In this document: piece by piece, positions 9,622 to 16,491 of the stretch
Numbering within the stretch: position 1 is the first letter of the stretch
How the letters are laid out: every line of letters begins with the position of its first letter
Assembly: GCF_019104725.1 (NCBI RefSeq)
Contig: NZ_JAHRXF010000042.1
Coordinates: 1-54,991, forward strand
Direction of reading: 5' to 3'
Origin: Streptomyces corallincola
GTDB lineage: Bacteria; Actinomycetota; Actinomycetes; Streptomycetales; Streptomycetaceae
DNA: 54,991 nt
Made by a program: the position numbers and the translations under genes
The notes under the pieces: generated by a model
The model's database searches: none
The model's input: only the letters and a program-made list of their open reading frames with translations
What the model was told of the DNA's origin: nothing

Positions 9622-9942
9622 GTGAAGAACCTGACGCGTCGCACGGCCACCCTCACCGCCCTCGCCACCCTGACCGGCACGATGCTGATCGCGGGCGGCG
9701 GAGCGGCTCTGGCGGCCCCTCCGCAGACCGCTCCGAACGCGGTCCCGGCCCACCACCACGGCGCCCACCAGCACGGCACTCACCACCTGGCCGCAGCTCG
9801 GGGCGATGTCCGGCCCGCGAGCGACGACCCGTGGGTGGCCGGGCAGATCGCGCGCTTCTACCCGTCGGCGGCGACGAAGGCCGCCGTGTACGACCCGTGG
9901 GTCGGGGACCAGCTCGCCTGGTTCGGGCTCGACGGTCACTGA
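9622..9942 (+). CDS. Small secreted His-rich protein with duplicated DPWV motif
   Basis: A 106-residue precursor of unknown function. A Sec signal peptide runs from MKNLTRRTAT through a hydrophobic core to AALAAP (about residue 31). The mature part has a His-rich stretch (AHHHGAHQHGTHH), which could bind metal, followed by two related segments, DPWVAGQIARFYP and DPWVGDQLAWFGLDGH, separated by about 22 residues. GTG at 9622 is chosen because AAGGAGA lies at an ideal distance and the product starts with a proper signal peptide. A possible SigB-type promoter lies upstream, and a strong shared hairpin ends the gene. Confidence 0.75.
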   Translation: MKNLTRRTATLTALATLTGTMLIAGGGAALAAPPQTAPNAVPAHHHGAHQHGTHHLAAARGDVRPASDDPWVAGQIARFYPSAATKAAVYDPWVGDQLAWFGLDGH

Positions 9943-9970
9943 GGTCACCGTCACCGAGCGCTCGGCGAAC

Positions 9971-10008
9971 GAGGGGCTGCCCGGCCGTTGTCTGCCGGGC
10001 AGCCCCTC
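9971..10008. terminator. Bidirectional 15-bp hairpin terminator
   Basis: GAGGGGCTGCCCGGC and its perfect reverse complement flank the loop CGTTGTCT. The hairpin lies between the convergent secreted-protein gene and the small membrane-protein gene and can terminate both. Confidence 0.85.
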
Positions 10009-10027
10009 GTGGTCGTCGGTCCGCCGT

Positions 10028-10195
10028 CTACCAGCGGTACCAGCGGCCCTTGCGTCCGCCACTCGCGGGCCGCACCACGAAGCCGAGCAGCCACACCACG
10101 AGCACGATGACCGCGATCCACCACAGCGCCTTCACCGCGAAGCCCACGCCGAACAGGATCAGAGCCAGAAGAAGTACCAGCAAAAGGGGAACCAT
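10028..10195 (-). CDS. Small hydrophobic membrane protein
   Basis: A 55-residue protein with two adjacent membrane segments: residues 2-25 (rich in Leu, with LLLVLLLALILFGVGFAV) and about 27-46 (WWIAVIVLVVWLLGF). A short basic tail follows (GGRKGRWYRW). It resembles the short Lmo0937/DUF5670-like hydrophobic proteins often annotated in Streptomyces and often stress-associated; the family call is tentative. ATG at 10195 is chosen because AGGAGG stands nine bases upstream; an in-frame GTG further up would place the ribosome site inside the gene. Confidence 0.75.
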   Translation of the reverse strand: MVPLLLVLLLALILFGVGFAVKALWWIAVIVLVVWLLGFVVRPASGGRKGRWYRW

Positions 10196-10497
10196 TGTTA
10201 TCAACCTCCTGACCACCGAATGCCCTGGCGATCACTCGGCACGCACACAAAATCGAGTGTTTCTTCGAGAAAGTGAAGGGGACTCGGGCGCTTTGCGCGC
10301 GCCGTGTGACCGGCCGGAGGCGAACGCCGGTCGAGAACTCCGGGCCGCACATGAGCTGGGAGTTGTCCGACAGGTCCTACGACTCCCGGAGCGGGTCCGC
10401 GCCGGATTGAGCGCGGTACGCGGGGGAATCCGCACCCCGCGAGAGTGCCGGGCGGGACGTGCCGGGCCACAACGGGGCGGACATGACGGAGAAGGCG

Positions 10498-11058
10498 ATG
10501 ACGAGGGTGGCCGAAGAGAACATGGCGAGCGGTCCCGGACCCGTGGAGAACGCGCCCACTCCCCCGTTGCGGCCCGCCGCGTACGACCCGGCCGACTACG
10601 CGGACGTGGTCGCGGAGTGCGCCGCGGAGGCGGGAGTCACGCCCCGGCTCGTCATGGCCGTCCTGTACAACGAGGCGTACAAGCCGCACCACCCGCTGCT
10701 GGAGCGGCTGTGGCAGTGGTGGAAGCCGGCCGCGTCCTTCGGGGTGGCCAACATGCACCGGGCGACGTTCGAGGAGGTGCGCCGCCGCCACGGACTGCCG
10801 CAGCGTTGGCAGGACCTGCGCGACGACCCCGCGTTCGCCGTCCGGGCCGCCGCCCTGCATCTGGGCGACCTCGACCGCGCCCTTCCCGAGCGTCACTCCC
10901 CCGCCTACACGCGCGACGAACTCCTCGCCCTCGGCTACAACACCGGCGAACGCAACATGCGGGCCTTCGCCGGGGGCGTGGCTCCGGGGCGGATGGCCCG
11001 CTCCTATCTGCGCCGGTTCAGGGAGAACAGGGAGCGGTCCGGCGAGGTGCTGGGCTGA
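10498..11058 (+). CDS. SLT/lysozyme-like protein without signal peptide
   Basis: A roughly 186-residue protein with the order of motifs seen in lytic transglycosylase-like folds: AVLYNEAYKP (the Glu in the catalytic position), SFGVANMH where SLT enzymes have GLMQ, and ALGYNTGERNM resembling the AYNAG motif. No signal peptide or membrane segment is present, so peptidoglycan hydrolysis outside the cell would need another export route. ATG at 10498 has GGAGAAGG upstream; ATG at 10483 or GTG at 10459 would lengthen an unconserved N-terminus. The function is uncertain. Confidence 0.7.
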   Translation: MTRVAEENMASGPGPVENAPTPPLRPAAYDPADYADVVAECAAEAGVTPRLVMAVLYNEAYKPHHPLLERLWQWWKPAASFGVANMHRATFEEVRRRHGLPQRWQDLRDDPAFAVRAAALHLGDLDRALPERHSPAYTRDELLALGYNTGERNMRAFAGGVAPGRMARSYLRRFRENRERSGEVLG

Positions 11059-11115
11059 CCCGTCTTCCGCCCCCTCCGTCAGACCCGCTCCGTACGGTCC
11101 GCTCCGTCCGACTCC

Positions 11116-11147
11116 GCGCGGCCGAACCCCGGGGCGTACGGCCGCGC
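11116..11147. terminator. Hairpin between convergent genes
   Basis: GCGCGGCCG and CGGCCGCGC form a nine-base-pair stem with a 14-base loop. It lies between the SLT-like gene (plus) and the SDR gene (minus) and is a plausible shared terminator. Confidence 0.5.
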
Positions 11148-11149
11148 TC

Positions 11150-11914
11150 TCACGCGCTCGCGCCTCCGTCCACCACCAGATCCGCGCCGATCACCGAGGC
11201 GGCGTCGGCGGAGGCCAGGTAGAGGACGGCGGCGGCGATCTCGTCCGTCGTGGAGACGCGGCCCAGCGGTGAGGTGGTGCTGACGCGGGCCGCGCGGTCC
11301 GTCTCGGTCTCGCCCGGCCGGAGGGACATAGTGGTGGCTGTCGGGCCGGGGCTGACCGCGTTGATGCGGATGCCCTCCCCGATGTGGTCGAGCGCGGCGG
11401 CGCGGGTCAGCGCGGAGACCGCCGCCTTGCTCGCCACGTACGCCGCGACGCCCGACGTACGCAGATGGGCGCCGTAGTTGGAGGCGATGTTGACGATCGT
11501 TCCTCCGCCGGACTGACGGCGCATCTGGGCGATCTCGGCCTGAAGGCTGTGGAAGACACCGGTGACGTTGACGTCCAGGAGGGTGTGCCAGTCCCCCTCC
11601 GGCAGGTCGGCGAGCGGGGTTCCGCCGAGGAAGACACCGGCGTTGTTCACCGCCACGTCCAGCCCGCCGAACTCCTCGGCCGCCCGTCGCACCAGCCCCC
11701 GTACCTCCTCGCCACGGGTCACGTCGGCGGCGACGGCGAGCGCGGTGCCGCCCTCCTTCCGGATCAGCGTGGCCGTCTCCTCCACGGTCGCGGCCGTGCG
11801 GCCCGCCACCACCACCCGTGCTCCCTCGTCGGCGAACGCGAGCGCCAGCGCCCGGCCGATACCGGAACCGGCGCCCGTGACGAGAGCGGTCTGGTCGGTG
11901 AAGCGTGCGGGCAT
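11150..11914 (-). CDS. SDR-family oxidoreductase
   Basis: A 254-residue classical short-chain dehydrogenase/reductase. The NAD(P)-binding TGAGSGIG follows the start, with the Asp of AADVTRGEE, NNAG at the middle strand, the catalytic Ser in NIASNYG and the catalytic YVASK. The C-terminus has the LVVDGG signature. Arg residues after the second strand (VVAGRTA) suggest NADPH preference. ATG at 11914 follows a GAGGAGG site. The TetR gene immediately upstream, on the same strand, and a perfect palindrome in the 160-base gap suggest it is the regulated target. The substrate is unknown. Confidence 0.92.
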   Translation of the reverse strand: MPARFTDQTALVTGAGSGIGRALALAFADEGARVVVAGRTAATVEETATLIRKEGGTALAVAADVTRGEEVRGLVRRAAEEFGGLDVAVNNAGVFLGGTPLADLPEGDWHTLLDVNVTGVFHSLQAEIAQMRRQSGGGTIVNIASNYGAHLRTSGVAAYVASKAAVSALTRAAALDHIGEGIRINAVSPGPTATTMSLRPGETETDRAARVSTTSPLGRVSTTDEIAAAVLYLASADAASVIGADLVVDGGASA

Positions 11915-11970
11915 GGGTGCCTCCTCGGCGGATTGTGCCGCGCACACGGCGCGGCGGCGGTTTCTTTTCC

Positions 11971-11984
11971 GGAACGTTCGTTCC
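11971..11984. promoter_or_regulatory. TetR-type operator upstream of the SDR gene
   Basis: GGAACGTTCGTTCC is an inverted repeat (6-bp arms, 2-bp centre) about 57 bases upstream of the SDR start. An imperfect copy, GGAACGATCGGTCA, lies at 12682-12695 upstream of the TetR gene. Paired sites of this kind are the expected targets of the neighbouring repressor. Confidence 0.6.
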
Positions 11985-12075
11985 CGAATGCGGGCATCCT
12001 CGTGGGCCGGTGCGTCCGAAGGCCCGTGTACCTGAAGCCAGACGCGTCCAAGGTCCCGCGCGCCCGTGCGACCGG

Positions 12076-12660
12076 TCAGTCCAGCGCGCGCAGCGCCTGT
12101 TCCGCCGCGTCGCGTGAACGTCCCGCGTCCGCACCGCACTTGCCCGCCACCCGCAGGCCCTGCATCAGGACGAGCAGCATCCGGGCGAGTGCGCGGGGGT
12201 CACGGTCGGCGGGGATCTCGCCCTGCGCCCGCGCCCGGCTCAGCGCGGCGTGCAGCAGGGTTTCCAGGCGGGCCCAGGACGCCTCGGCTCGGCGGGCTGC
12301 CTCCGGGTCGTGCGGGCAGAGTTCGGCGGCCGTGTTGGTGACGAAGCAGCCCCGGCTCGCGGTCTCCGCGCCGGCCGACTCCTCAGCGAACCGCCGGACC
12401 ACGGCGCGTACGGCGGGCAGGGCGGGACCCGGACGCGACAACTCCTCCAGCAGACGGGTGTCGTTGGCCTCGGTGTAGTGGTCCAGCGCCTTCAGATACA
12501 GGTCGTGTTTGCTGCCGAACGTGGCGTAGAGGCTCGCCCGGCCCACTCCCAGGTGTGCCACCAGGTCGGCCATCGAGGTGGCCTCGTACCCCTGCTGCCA
12601 GAACAGTTCGACCGCTGCGCGAAGAGCGGTGTCGGGGTCGAACTCCTTTGTGCGTGCCAT
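12076..12660 (-). CDS. TetR/AcrR-family repressor (probable regulator of the SDR gene)
   Basis: A 194-residue TetR protein. The N-terminal helix-turn-helix reads ALRAAVELFWQQGYEATSMADLVAHLGV then GRASLYATFGSKHDLYLKAL, the usual recognition segment. The C-terminal ligand domain includes RGCFVTNTAAELCPHD, typical of the TetR_C group that includes regulators of reductases and efflux. ATG at 12660 lies about seven bases after a TACCGT -10 element, so the transcript may be leaderless. Operator-like repeats upstream of this gene and of the SDR suggest autoregulation plus control of the SDR. Confidence 0.92.
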   Translation of the reverse strand: MARTKEFDPDTALRAAVELFWQQGYEATSMADLVAHLGVGRASLYATFGSKHDLYLKALDHYTEANDTRLLEELSRPGPALPAVRAVVRRFAEESAGAETASRGCFVTNTAAELCPHDPEAARRAEASWARLETLLHAALSRARAQGEIPADRDPRALARMLLVLMQGLRVAGKCGADAGRSRDAAEQALRALD

Positions 12661-12666
12661 GCGTTG

Positions 12667-12696
12667 ACGGTAGACCTGACGGGAACGATCGGTCAA
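12667..12696 (-). promoter_or_regulatory. Promoter with embedded operator half, TetR gene
   Basis: On the minus strand TTGACC (-35), an 18-base spacer and TACCGT (-10) form a good SigHrdB-type promoter. The predicted start is at or next to the A of the ATG at 12660. The spacer and -35 carry GGAACGATCGGTCA, similar to the palindrome near the SDR gene, so repressor binding would block the promoter. Confidence 0.5.
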
Positions 12697-12739
12697 TTAT
12701 GTGCGTGGGCGAGTGCAACTCGATTCCGGAGCCGACCTG

Positions 12740-13486
12740 TTATTCCTGCTCCCCCGTTGCGCCGCCCAACAGCCGTTCCAGTGAGGCGAGGACGAGAGCG
12801 CACACCTCGTCGGGTGCCGCGCTCGCCAGTGGCTCCTGGCCCACGACCACCCGCAGCACACCGATTCCGAGCAGCCAGGCCATCGCCAGTTGGGCGCGGA
12901 GGGCGCTGTCGTCCGTGCCCGCGAGCGCGGCAAGCGCGGAGACGTACTCGGCGCCCAGTTCCCGCACGGTGTCCGGGGTGCTGTCGGACCCGGCGACGGA
13001 GCGCAGGTACACGGCCAGCAGGCGGTCGGCACCGGGGCCGCCGCCCGCGAGCACCCCGCGCAGCGCGGTCTCGAAAAGCGCCTCCGGGGGTGTGCCGGTC
13101 AGCTGTTCCTTGCCGCCTTCGGCCATGACCTCCGCGAGCAGCGCCTTCTTCGAACCGAAGTAGCGGAATATCAGCGCCTGATTGACCTCCGCGCGGGCGG
13201 CGATGTCCCGGACGGTGGCCGCGTCGTATCCGCGCTCGGCGAAGAGGGCGCCTGCGGCGGCGAGGATGCGGGTGCGGGTGAGGCGGGCGTCGCGGGGGCG
13301 GCGGGCGGTGGTCTCGGGCGCCAGGGCGGTGTCCGGTGCGGTGTCCGACGGGGCGAGGCCGGGCTTCGTGGCGTGCGCGCCGGGCGCCTCCGGCGCACTC
13401 CCGCCCGTCCCGCCCACGCTGTCCACCCCGTGCTCCTCTCGCTCCGCGCCGTCCGTCCCGTGCGCGCCCGCCCCGCCCTCTGTCAC
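12740..13486 (-). CDS. TetR-family repressor with long disordered N-terminus (P450 regulator)
   Basis: A roughly 248-residue regulator. About 65 residues of Gly/Ala/Pro/Thr-rich sequence precede the DNA-binding domain (RTRILAAAGALFAERGYDAATVRDIAARAEVNQALIFRYFGSKKALL). The C-terminal domain is of the common actinobacterial TetR_C type. It is divergent from the P450-ferredoxin pair, and a perfect 16-bp palindrome covers the P450 transcription start. The GTG at 13486 is tentative: it directly follows GGAGGG, and a TACGCT -10-like element lies about 17 bases upstream. A later start would remove much of the disordered leader. Confidence 0.88.
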   Translation of the reverse strand: MTEGGAGAHGTDGAEREEHGVDSVGGTGGSAPEAPGAHATKPGLAPSDTAPDTALAPETTARRPRDARLTRTRILAAAGALFAERGYDAATVRDIAARAEVNQALIFRYFGSKKALLAEVMAEGGKEQLTGTPPEALFETALRGVLAGGGPGADRLLAVYLRSVAGSDSTPDTVRELGAEYVSALAALAGTDDSALRAQLAMAWLLGIGVLRVVVGQEPLASAAPDEVCALVLASLERLLGGATGEQE

Positions 13487-13526
13487 CCCTCCGGGGAGCG
13501 GCCAGCGTAACGGCCGATTAGCGTCG

Positions 13527-13555
13527 TTGACCGGGGTGGGGAGGACTCCTAGCGT
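13527..13555 (+). promoter_or_regulatory. P450-ferredoxin promoter
   Basis: TTGACC at 13527-13532, a 17-base spacer and TAGCGT at 13550-13555 match the SigHrdB consensus. The predicted start near 13562 lies inside the adjacent palindrome and about 26 bases before the P450 GTG. Confidence 0.65.
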
Positions 13556-13556
13556 G

Positions 13557-13572
13557 GTAAGCACGTGCTTAC
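13557..13572. promoter_or_regulatory. Perfect TetR-type operator palindrome
   Basis: GTAAGCACGTGCTTAC is a perfect 16-bp palindrome placed over the predicted P450 transcription start, between divergent TetR and P450 genes. This is a classical position for steric repression. Confidence 0.75.
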
Positions 13573-13587
13573 ACGAGAGAGGCAGTC

Positions 13588-14778
13588 GTGACACAGACGG
13601 AGAACGCACCCCTCGCCTATCCCTTCAACTCCAGCCAGGACCTGGCCCTGTCGGAGGCGTACGACCGGGCCCGCGACACGCCGGGGCTGCTGCGCGTCCA
13701 GATGGCGTACGGCGAACCTGCGTGGCTGGCCACGCGGTACGCGGATGCCCGGCTCGTCCTCGGTGACCAGCGGTTCAGCCGGGCGATGGGCCTGGAGCAC
13801 GACGAGCCGCGCGCGTCGGAGGCGCGGCGGGACAGCGGAATCCTCAGCATGGACCCGCCGGACCACACACGGCTGCGGTCGCTGGTGGCGAAGGCGTTCA
13901 CGGTGCGGCAGGTGGAGAAGCTCAGGCCGCAGGTCAGGGAGCTGACGTCGGGGCTGCTGGACGCGATGGAGGCGGCGGGCGCACCGGCCGACCTGGTGGA
14001 CCTGTACGCGCTGCCGATCCCGGTGGCGGTGATCTGCCGCCTGCTGGGGGTGCCGGAGGAGGACCGGCCCCGCTTCCGGGAGTGGAGCGACGCGGCGCTG
14101 TCCACCAGCTCGCTGACGGCGGAGGAGTTCCTGCGCAACCGCGACGAGCTGCGCGCGTACATGGCGAAGCTGATCGACGGGCACCGGGAGCAGCCGCGGG
14201 ACGATCTGATGACTGCGCTGATCGAGGCGCGGGACCACGGGGACCGGCTGTCGGAGCTGGAGCTTGTCGATCTGTGCGTCGGCATCCTGGTCGCCGGTCA
14301 CGAGACGACGGCGACGCAGATCCCGAACTTCGTGCTGACCCTGCTGGATCATCCCGGTGAGCTGCAACGGCTGCGCGAGAAGCCGGAGTTGATCGGTGGC
14401 GCGGTGGAGGAGCTGCTGCGGTTCGTGCCGTTGGGCAGCGGCGCGGGGATGCCCCGGTACGCCACGGAGGACGTGGAGGTGGGTGGCACCCTGGTGCGGG
14501 CGGGCGAGCCGGTGCTGGTGGCGATCGGCGCCGCCAACCGGGACGCGCTGCGCTTCTCGGACGCGGGCACCCTCGACCTCTCCCGTACCAGCAACGCGCA
14601 CATGGGTTTCGGGCACGGGGTCCACCACTGCCTGGGCGCTCCGCTGGCCCGGCTGGAGCTCCAGGAGGCCATCGGCGCGCTGGTGGCCCGCTTCCCCGGG
14701 CTGCGGGTGGCCGGTGACGTCACCTGGAAGACCGAGATGCTGGTGCGCGGGCCGCGTGTGCTGCCGGTGGCGTGGTGA
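13588..14778 (+). CDS. Cytochrome P450 (CYP105/107-like)
   Basis: A 396-residue soluble bacterial P450. Recognisable elements are SMDPPDHTRLRSLVAKAF (helix C region), the oxygen-binding I-helix GILVAGHETTA, the K-helix EELLR (ExxR) and the heme-binding FGHGVHHCLG with Cys348. GTG start after GAGAGAGG. The partner ferredoxin begins seven bases after the stop, so electrons are probably delivered by that 3Fe-4S protein with a reductase encoded elsewhere. Expression is expected to be repressed by the divergent TetR. The substrate is unknown; no biosynthetic neighbour identifies it. Confidence 0.95.
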   Translation: MTQTENAPLAYPFNSSQDLALSEAYDRARDTPGLLRVQMAYGEPAWLATRYADARLVLGDQRFSRAMGLEHDEPRASEARRDSGILSMDPPDHTRLRSLVAKAFTVRQVEKLRPQVRELTSGLLDAMEAAGAPADLVDLYALPIPVAVICRLLGVPEEDRPRFREWSDAALSTSSLTAEEFLRNRDELRAYMAKLIDGHREQPRDDLMTALIEARDHGDRLSELELVDLCVGILVAGHETTATQIPNFVLTLLDHPGELQRLREKPELIGGAVEELLRFVPLGSGAGMPRYATEDVEVGGTLVRAGEPVLVAIGAANRDALRFSDAGTLDLSRTSNAHMGFGHGVHHCLGAPLARLELQEAIGALVARFPGLRVAGDVTWKTEMLVRGPRVLPVAW

Positions 14779-14785
14779 GGCGCCC

Positions 14786-15004
14786 ATGACCTGGCACGTG
14801 AAAGTCGCCTCCGACCGCTGCATCGGCTCGGGCATGTGCGCGGGCACGGCACCCGACCTCTTCACCCTGGTCGGCGAACGGTCCCGTCCCGTCCGGCCCG
14901 ACATCCCCCCGGACGAGCGCGCCCTCGACGCGTCCGACATCTGCCCGATGCTGGCGATCACGGTGGAGGACGAGTCGGGCAGGGAGGTCGGACCGCGGGA
15001 GTGA
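14786..15004 (+). CDS. 3Fe-4S ferredoxin
   Basis: A 72-residue acidic ferredoxin with DRCIGSGMCAGTAP and a later DICPMLAI. The spacing Cys-x5-Cys plus Cys-Pro, with a Gly/Met where 4Fe-4S proteins have Cys, is the 3Fe-4S pattern of P450 redox partners. It starts seven bases after the P450 stop and is certainly co-transcribed with it. The ATG follows GAGGCGCC. Confidence 0.93.
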   Translation: MTWHVKVASDRCIGSGMCAGTAPDLFTLVGERSRPVRPDIPPDERALDASDICPMLAITVEDESGREVGPRE

Positions 15005-15071
15005 ACGGCCGCCCACCGGTTTCCGTGAGCGCGTGAGCGGTACGTGCCGATGCCTCGTGGGGCGGCCCGCC

Positions 15072-15188
15072 ACTGACGGCACGAACAAGATCGACCATCT
15101 CTTCGGACCCCGAGGGCCGACCTACAACGGCGGCGTGGTGGACGGCGGACCGTCCGACCACCGGATGATCCGGCTCACGACGTCCTGA
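15072..15188 (+). pseudogene. C-terminal relic of an endonuclease/exonuclease/phosphatase-family gene
   Basis: One open stretch of 38 codons ends in TGA and reads TDGTNKIDHLF, then a Gly/Pro-rich segment, then GGPSDHRMIRLTTS. The KIDHxF and SDHR motifs are the conserved C-terminal metal and active-site signatures of the EEP (DNase I-like) fold. No start codon or N-terminal domain exists upstream, where the ferredoxin gene ends. I infer a decayed gene; the rest of 15005-15330 holds no other gene. Confidence 0.55.
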
Positions 15189-15329
15189 CCCCTCGGAGCC
15201 TCGGTGGCCGGATTCCCACCCCTGCCACCGGGGCTCCGCCATGTGCGTCCCTCAAGCCCACGGGCGGGATTCCCGCCTTGTCCGGGGAGAGGCGGAGCAG
15301 TCGCGTCTCGGCCACCCATCAAGGCGGAC

Positions 15330-15358
15330 CGGTCTAGACCCTTGACTGGTACATACCA
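15330..15358. promoter_or_regulatory. Two DasR-like (dre) sites upstream of the chitinase gene
   Basis: CGGTCTAGACCC at 15330-15341 carries the GGTCTAGACC core of the DasR responsive element (consensus near TGGTCTAGACCA). TGGTACATACCA at 15347-15358 is a second, more degenerate inverted repeat 17 bases on. DasR is the GntR-family repressor that senses N-acetylglucosamine metabolism and represses chitinase genes in Streptomyces. Confidence 0.65.
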
Positions 15359-15370
15359 AGTTGGTTCAGT
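15342..15370 (+). promoter_or_regulatory. Chitinase promoter
   Basis: TTGACT at 15342-15347, a 17-base spacer and TTCAGT at 15365-15370. The second DasR-like repeat occupies the spacer, so DasR binding would block RNA polymerase. Confidence 0.5.
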
Positions 15371-15504
15371 GAAGGCACACCCCCCACACGGCTGCTCCGG
15401 AGCGTCGGCCGGTTCGTCGGTGTGTGCGCCGGGCCGCTCTTGGGCATGCCGCGCGCCGCCGTCACCGGTCTCCGGGAGCGGCCCGGCATCGAGGAGTTGA
15501 TCCC

Positions 15505-16398
15505 GTGTCACAGCGTCGTCTCGCCGCCCTCCTGACCGCGGCACTCATCGGCACCGCCGCGCCCGTCCTGCTCCCGGCGGCCAGTGCGTCGGCCGCCTCC
15601 TGCGCGAGCTACCCCGCCTGGCAGGCGGGCCAGTGGTACGCGGCCGGGTCCGTCGTCCGGTACACCGACGGCCGCGCGTACATCGCGGAGCACGACAATC
15701 CCGGCTACGACCCGATCATCAGCACCTGGTACTGGGACCCGTACAACTGCGACGGTGGCGGTTCGAGCACGCCCAACGGCAACTTCGTCGTCAGCGAGGC
15801 CCAGTTCAACCAGATGTTCCCGAGCCGGAACTCGTTCTACACGTACAGCGGGCTGACCGCCGCGCTCAGCGCGTATCCGGGCTTCGCCAACACCGGCAGC
15901 GACCAGACGAAGAAGCAGGAGGCCGCCGCCTTCCTGGCCAACGTCAACCACGAGACCGGCGGACTGGTCTACGTGGTCGAGCAGAACACCGCCAACTACC
16001 CGACGTACTGCGACTGGGGCCAGTCCTACGGCTGTCCGGCGGGACAGGCCGCGTACTACGGGCGCGGGCCGATCCAGCTGAGCTGGAACTTCAACTACAA
16101 GGCTGCGGGCGACGCGTTGGGCATCGACCTGCTCAACAACCCCTACCTCGTGCAGAACGACGCGTCCGTGGCCTGGAAGACCGGGCTCTGGTACTGGAAC
16201 ACGCAGAACGGGCCGGGCTCGATGACCGCGCACAACGCGATGGTCAACGGCGCCGGGTTCGGACAGACCATCCGGAGCATCAACGGCTCCCTGGAGTGCG
16301 ACGGCCGCAACCCCGCCCAGGTGCAGAGTCGCGTGGACGCCTACCAGCGCTTCGCGTCGATCCTCGGAGTCTCGCCGGGCGGCAACCTGTACTGCTGA
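15505..16398 (+). CDS. Secreted family 19 chitinase with N-terminal chitin-binding domain
   Basis: A 297-residue secreted endochitinase like Streptomyces ChiC/ChiF. A signal peptide ends at about residue 32 (SASAAS). A small CBM5/12-type chitin-binding domain follows (YPAWQAGQWYAAGSVVRY, about 36-75). The GH19 catalytic domain begins near residue 90. Catalytic Glu150 (NHETGG) and Glu159 (VVEQN) have the nine-residue spacing of ChiC; YYGRGPIQLSWNFNY and the later Asn-rich segments are also typical. GTG at 15505 follows GAGGAG eight bases upstream. DasR-like sites in the promoter support induction by chitin breakdown products. Confidence 0.95.
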   Translation: MSQRRLAALLTAALIGTAAPVLLPAASASAASCASYPAWQAGQWYAAGSVVRYTDGRAYIAEHDNPGYDPIISTWYWDPYNCDGGGSSTPNGNFVVSEAQFNQMFPSRNSFYTYSGLTAALSAYPGFANTGSDQTKKQEAAAFLANVNHETGGLVYVVEQNTANYPTYCDWGQSYGCPAGQAAYYGRGPIQLSWNFNYKAAGDALGIDLLNNPYLVQNDASVAWKTGLWYWNTQNGPGSMTAHNAMVNGAGFGQTIRSINGSLECDGRNPAQVQSRVDAYQRFASILGVSPGGNLYC

Positions 16399-16429
16399 AC
16401 GTCTCTTTAAGACAAGGGACTTGAGGTGC

Positions 16430-16473
16430 GGGAAGGGCCCGGCTGCCAGGTGTACGGCCGCCGGGCCCTTCCC
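16430..16473. terminator. 14-bp hairpin terminator after the chitinase gene
   Basis: GGGAAGGGCCCGGC pairs perfectly with GCCGGGCCCTTCCC across a 16-base loop. It lies between the convergent chitinase and DUF4386 genes. Confidence 0.85.
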
Positions 16474-16491
16474 CGTGCACACACCCCGCAC

